Source: Capnocytophaga leadbetteri (GTDB lineage: Bacteria > Bacteroidota > Bacteroidia > Flavobacteriales > Flavobacteriaceae). From it: a stretch of 64,000 nt of DNA. The position numbers were made by a program, and so were the translations under genes. Each line of letters begins with the position of its first letter. The stretch's first letter is position 1. Shown here in pieces: positions 61,463 to 64,000 of the stretch. The notes under the pieces were generated by a model, which saw nothing but the letters and a program-made list of their open reading frames with translations, did not search any database and was not told the origin of the DNA. The stretch is taken from NCBI RefSeq assembly GCF_003054025.1, contig NZ_QBKG01000007.1, forward strand, positions 1 through 64,000, in the 5' to 3' direction.

Positions 61463-63121
61463 ATGAAACTATTATTAAAGTATATGCTTTTGGGAGGACT
61501 TTTATGTATATCTTTTGGTAGCAATGCACAAGATTTAGACATAGAGGCAATGACTAAAGATACAAAGTTTAAAGTAAGTGGAGGCATCAATGCTGATGCT
61601 ATGTTTTTCAGTTCTTCCGCTGAAAAAAGTACCTTTACTTATATGCTTACAGGAAGTTTGAATTTTAGTTTTCTTACCTTTTCAATGCCAGTGAGTTACT
61701 CTATTACCAATCAAGGAAATGCTCTGAACTATAAAGTCCCTTTTGACTTTAATAGATTTAGTATTGCTCCTAAATACAAATGGATAAAATTGTACTTAGG
61801 CGACCACACGCTCACTTACTCTCCTTATACGCTCAACGGACATCCTTTTCGTGGAGTAGGAATAGAATTAACACCTAAAGGAGCGTTGAAATTTAGTACA
61901 ATGGGAGGACGCTTACTCAAAGCGGTAGAAGAAGATAAAAATATAGGGCAAGCAGCAGTTTTTGAGAGATATGGTTCAGCTATAAAGGTCAATTTTGACA
62001 AAGAAAAATATAAGGTAGAATACAGTAGCTTATATGCTTGGGATGCTAAAAATTCATTAGAACATCCTACTGATATTTCTCCTAAGTCTAATTATGCTAA
62101 TACGTTAAAGTTTGCTACAACTTTTATAAAAAACTTGAGCTTAGAAGTACAATATGCGCTTTCTATCATTCAGGAAAAGACCCCTCTTAGAGCTGAGGAT
62201 AATTCATTAGACTATTTGCTTTCCACCTCCAAAAGTAGGGCTTTTGATGCTCATTTAAACTATCTGATAGGAAAAGCAAATGTAGGAATTGTATACGAGA
62301 ATATCGATCCTACTTATCGTACTTTTGGAGCTATGTATTTCAATAATGATTTGGAGAATATCTCTCTTACCTTTGCCCGTCCGTTTTTCAAAGACAGAGT
62401 GAGTATTACCACACAATTAGGATACCAACGCGACAATTTAAAAGAACAGAAAAATCAAACAGCTGTGAGATTAGTAGGAAGTGCTAATGTAAACGCAAAG
62501 ATTTCAGAAAAACTAAACGTATCAGGTTCATACTCTAATTTTACATCCACTACTAACCGTCGTTTAAACGAGTTCGATTATATCAACAACCCGAATATGA
62601 ATCCTGCCGATACACTTACTTATCGTCAGCTTTCTCAAAACGGAAATGTGAATATGAATTATGTTTTTGGAAAAGATAAAAATCAGAATGTTAATTTCAA
62701 CTATTCTATTGCAGGACAAGCCAATGAACAAGGAGGTATTATAGGTAGAGGGCAAGCTAGTTTAGTGCAAAATTATAATGCAGCTCATACCATTAGCTTT
62801 TCTTCTCTGCAAATGAATGTGAATACCTCTGCTAACTACACTCAAAATAAAGTGGGTAGAGATAGTACCAATTTTTATGGAGGAAGTGTTACAGTAGCCA
62901 AAAAGTTTTTCGAAAATAAACTTAATACAAGTTTAGGAACTCTTTATAATCGAACGAATGATTCCTTAGGGAATAGTGTTTTAGGAATCAAGTGCAATGT
63001 ATCGTATGTACTGCTTGAAAAGCACAATTTTTCATTTTATGGAATGCAGATGTTTAGAAGTTCTCAGCAAAAATCAGCTGAAGATATAACACTAAATGTA
63101 AATTATAGTTATAGTTTTTAA
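61463..63121 (+). CDS. Outer-membrane beta-barrel protein
   Basis: 552 residues with a signal peptide (MKLLLKYMLLGGLLCISFGSNAQ). The mature part alternates hydrophobic and polar residues in many short strands with an aromatic end (DITLNVNYSYSF), the C-terminal Phe signature of outer-membrane barrels. GLY/ASN turns such as NQGNALNYKVPFDFNRFSIA suggest 20 or more strands. It may form the channel or anchor for the surface complex. It starts 7 bases after the PKD lipoprotein stop. Confidence 0.8.
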   Translation: MKLLLKYMLLGGLLCISFGSNAQDLDIEAMTKDTKFKVSGGINADAMFFSSSAEKSTFTYMLTGSLNFSFLTFSMPVSYSITNQGNALNYKVPFDFNRFSIAPKYKWIKLYLGDHTLTYSPYTLNGHPFRGVGIELTPKGALKFSTMGGRLLKAVEEDKNIGQAAVFERYGSAIKVNFDKEKYKVEYSSLYAWDAKNSLEHPTDISPKSNYANTLKFATTFIKNLSLEVQYALSIIQEKTPLRAEDNSLDYLLSTSKSRAFDAHLNYLIGKANVGIVYENIDPTYRTFGAMYFNNDLENISLTFARPFFKDRVSITTQLGYQRDNLKEQKNQTAVRLVGSANVNAKISEKLNVSGSYSNFTSTTNRRLNEFDYINNPNMNPADTLTYRQLSQNGNVNMNYVFGKDKNQNVNFNYSIAGQANEQGGIIGRGQASLVQNYNAAHTISFSSLQMNVNTSANYTQNKVGRDSTNFYGGSVTVAKKFFENKLNTSLGTLYNRTNDSLGNSVLGIKCNVSYVLLEKHNFSFYGMQMFRSSQQKSAEDITLNVNYSYSF

Positions 63122-63151
63122 AATGGTTTCACCTTAAAAAAATAGAATACA

Positions 63152-64000
63152 ATGCGAAATATATTTTCATCTATATCTTTTGTTTTTTTTAGTCTATGGT
63201 GTTCTTTACTCTTGGGGCAGAATACTAATAACAATGACCTTACCCCTGAGAATGCTGCTCAACAAATGCAGAAAATAGAAAGGAAAGGATTGTGGGTAGA
63301 TAATTTATCTTCTCAAAATATTACCTCTCTACCTATTGGTATAAAAACTCGTAAGGGAGGTGATAATGCTACCTACTCAATAGGGATTATAAAGGCAGAA
63401 CTACATTCTGACTATACTGAATTACAGGTATTTGCTAAAGTAGATATTCCTCAAAAAGGAGAGGATGGTCGTCCTATTTCTTTATTTTTTGGAGCAAACA
63501 ATGTCAAACTTTCTCACAGTGGAGGTATCATAGGAGATGCCAAATTAGCTTTGCTCGGCGACATAGCTATTCCTATCCATAAAGATGCTTGGCAACTTAC
63601 TCTTTACGGAGGTTTTAATAAAGAAACAGGACAAAGTGAAGATTTAACTTATGCAATAATAGACTGTGATGGGTTTAAAGAGTTTCACCTATCAGGAGCC
63701 GTTGAGTTCTCAAGAGAGCTCATTCTCCCTATAGAAAATGGAATAGTGAATGAAGCTAAACAAACCGTAGCAGTAACTTTGTCTAATGGACGTGTTATAG
63801 AAGCTCCTAACAGAGTAAGAGGTGATTTTAGTATTACAGCATCTGCTTGGAATGACTTGATAATGAATGTATCTCTCTCTCCTTTTGTATTGGCTAAAAA
63901 ACAGAATGGAACAGACTACAATGGCAATTTTCAGTTTTTAGTCTCAAAAGCTGTACTTGATGTAAGTGATATAAAAAATGACCCTTCTGTTGTTTTTCCT
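63152..64000 (+). CDS. Large secreted protein, 5' part only
   Basis: An ATG at 63152 opens a frame that runs 283 codons to the window edge without a stop. MRNIFSSISFVFFSLWCSLL is a signal peptide. The visible part is beta-rich (GIIKAELHSDYTELQVFAKV and GGIIGDAKLALLGDIAIPIH) and resembles a carbohydrate- or surface-binding jelly roll, but I cannot name a family. It starts 30 bases after the barrel gene stop, in the same likely operon. Homologous loci often carry a very large protein at this place, so the gene may be long. Confidence 0.75.
   Translation, partial: MRNIFSSISFVFFSLWCSLLLGQNTNNNDLTPENAAQQMQKIERKGLWVDNLSSQNITSLPIGIKTRKGGDNATYSIGIIKAELHSDYTELQVFAKVDIPQKGEDGRPISLFFGANNVKLSHSGGIIGDAKLALLGDIAIPIHKDAWQLTLYGGFNKETGQSEDLTYAIIDCDGFKEFHLSGAVEFSRELILPIENGIVNEAKQTVAVTLSNGRVIEAPNRVRGDFSITASAWNDLIMNVSLSPFVLAKKQNGTDYNGNFQFLVSKAVLDVSDIKNDPSVVFP

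Overview
The window looks like a chromosomal segment of a Bacteroidota, most likely a flavobacterium close to Capnocytophaga. Evidence: AT-rich DNA; almost no Shine-Dalgarno sequences; repeated promoters of the Bacteroidota form (-33 TTTG, 19-20 bp, -7 TAnnTTTG); a GYDIA-type GHMP kinase; SprB-like repeats; and a type IX secretion (T9SS) C-terminal sorting domain. The genus is inferred, not proven.

Layout. 0-3.6 kb is accessory: the last codons of an upstream gene, an IS982-family transposase, and three secreted or lipoprotein genes of unknown role, two sharing a C-terminal tail and one frameshifted. 3.7-35.1 kb is mostly core: purM, a heme-copper-oxidase-like membrane protein, a SurA-like foldase, tRNA-Pro, queA, a phosphoribosyltransferase, an SLC13 transporter, a cysteine desulfurase, a DUF349 protein, rdgB, a LolD-type ABC ATPase, a glycosyltransferase, rplS, a DnaQ/GIY-YIG fusion, hemW-ruvC, kdsD-ppx-pdxA, a GYDIA kinase, a thioesterase, dnaA-ald, recQ, and the run yicC-gmk-nadD-LMW-PTP-recR-DUF3109.

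36.2-39.7 kb (minus strand) is a decayed array of small AT-rich genes. Several are preceded at once by short open fragments that read like the last 25-40 residues of toxins, one carrying the Cys-x-x-Cys zinc motif of a nucleic-acid deaminase toxin. I read it as an orphan toxin-tail/immunity array. Next come tRNA-fMet, alr, an enoyl-CoA hydratase-like gene and tRNA-Ala(GGC), then a 12 x 32 bp tandem repeat, nested inverted repeats, and a 1207-residue YobI-like membrane P-loop NTPase that may be a defence gene.

46.8-64 kb (plus strand) is the most interesting part: a T9SS-associated polymorphic toxin locus. In order it holds an FN3 protein, a stub lipoprotein, a SprB-repeat protein with a T9SS sorting domain, a 1733-residue toxin (FN3-like domains, zinc metallopeptidase, hydrophobic pretoxin segment, C-terminal PD-(D/E)XK-like nuclease), its beta-propeller-like immunity gene, an orphan toxin tail with a second immunity gene, a third broken tail, a PKD lipoprotein, an outer-membrane barrel, and a large gene leaving the window. 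The variable part is one continuous block (end of toxin plus start of immunity gene) flanked by conserved DNA on both sides, which suggests toxin and immunity specificity are exchanged together. A fragment of the same immunity family in the 36-39 kb array links the two loci.
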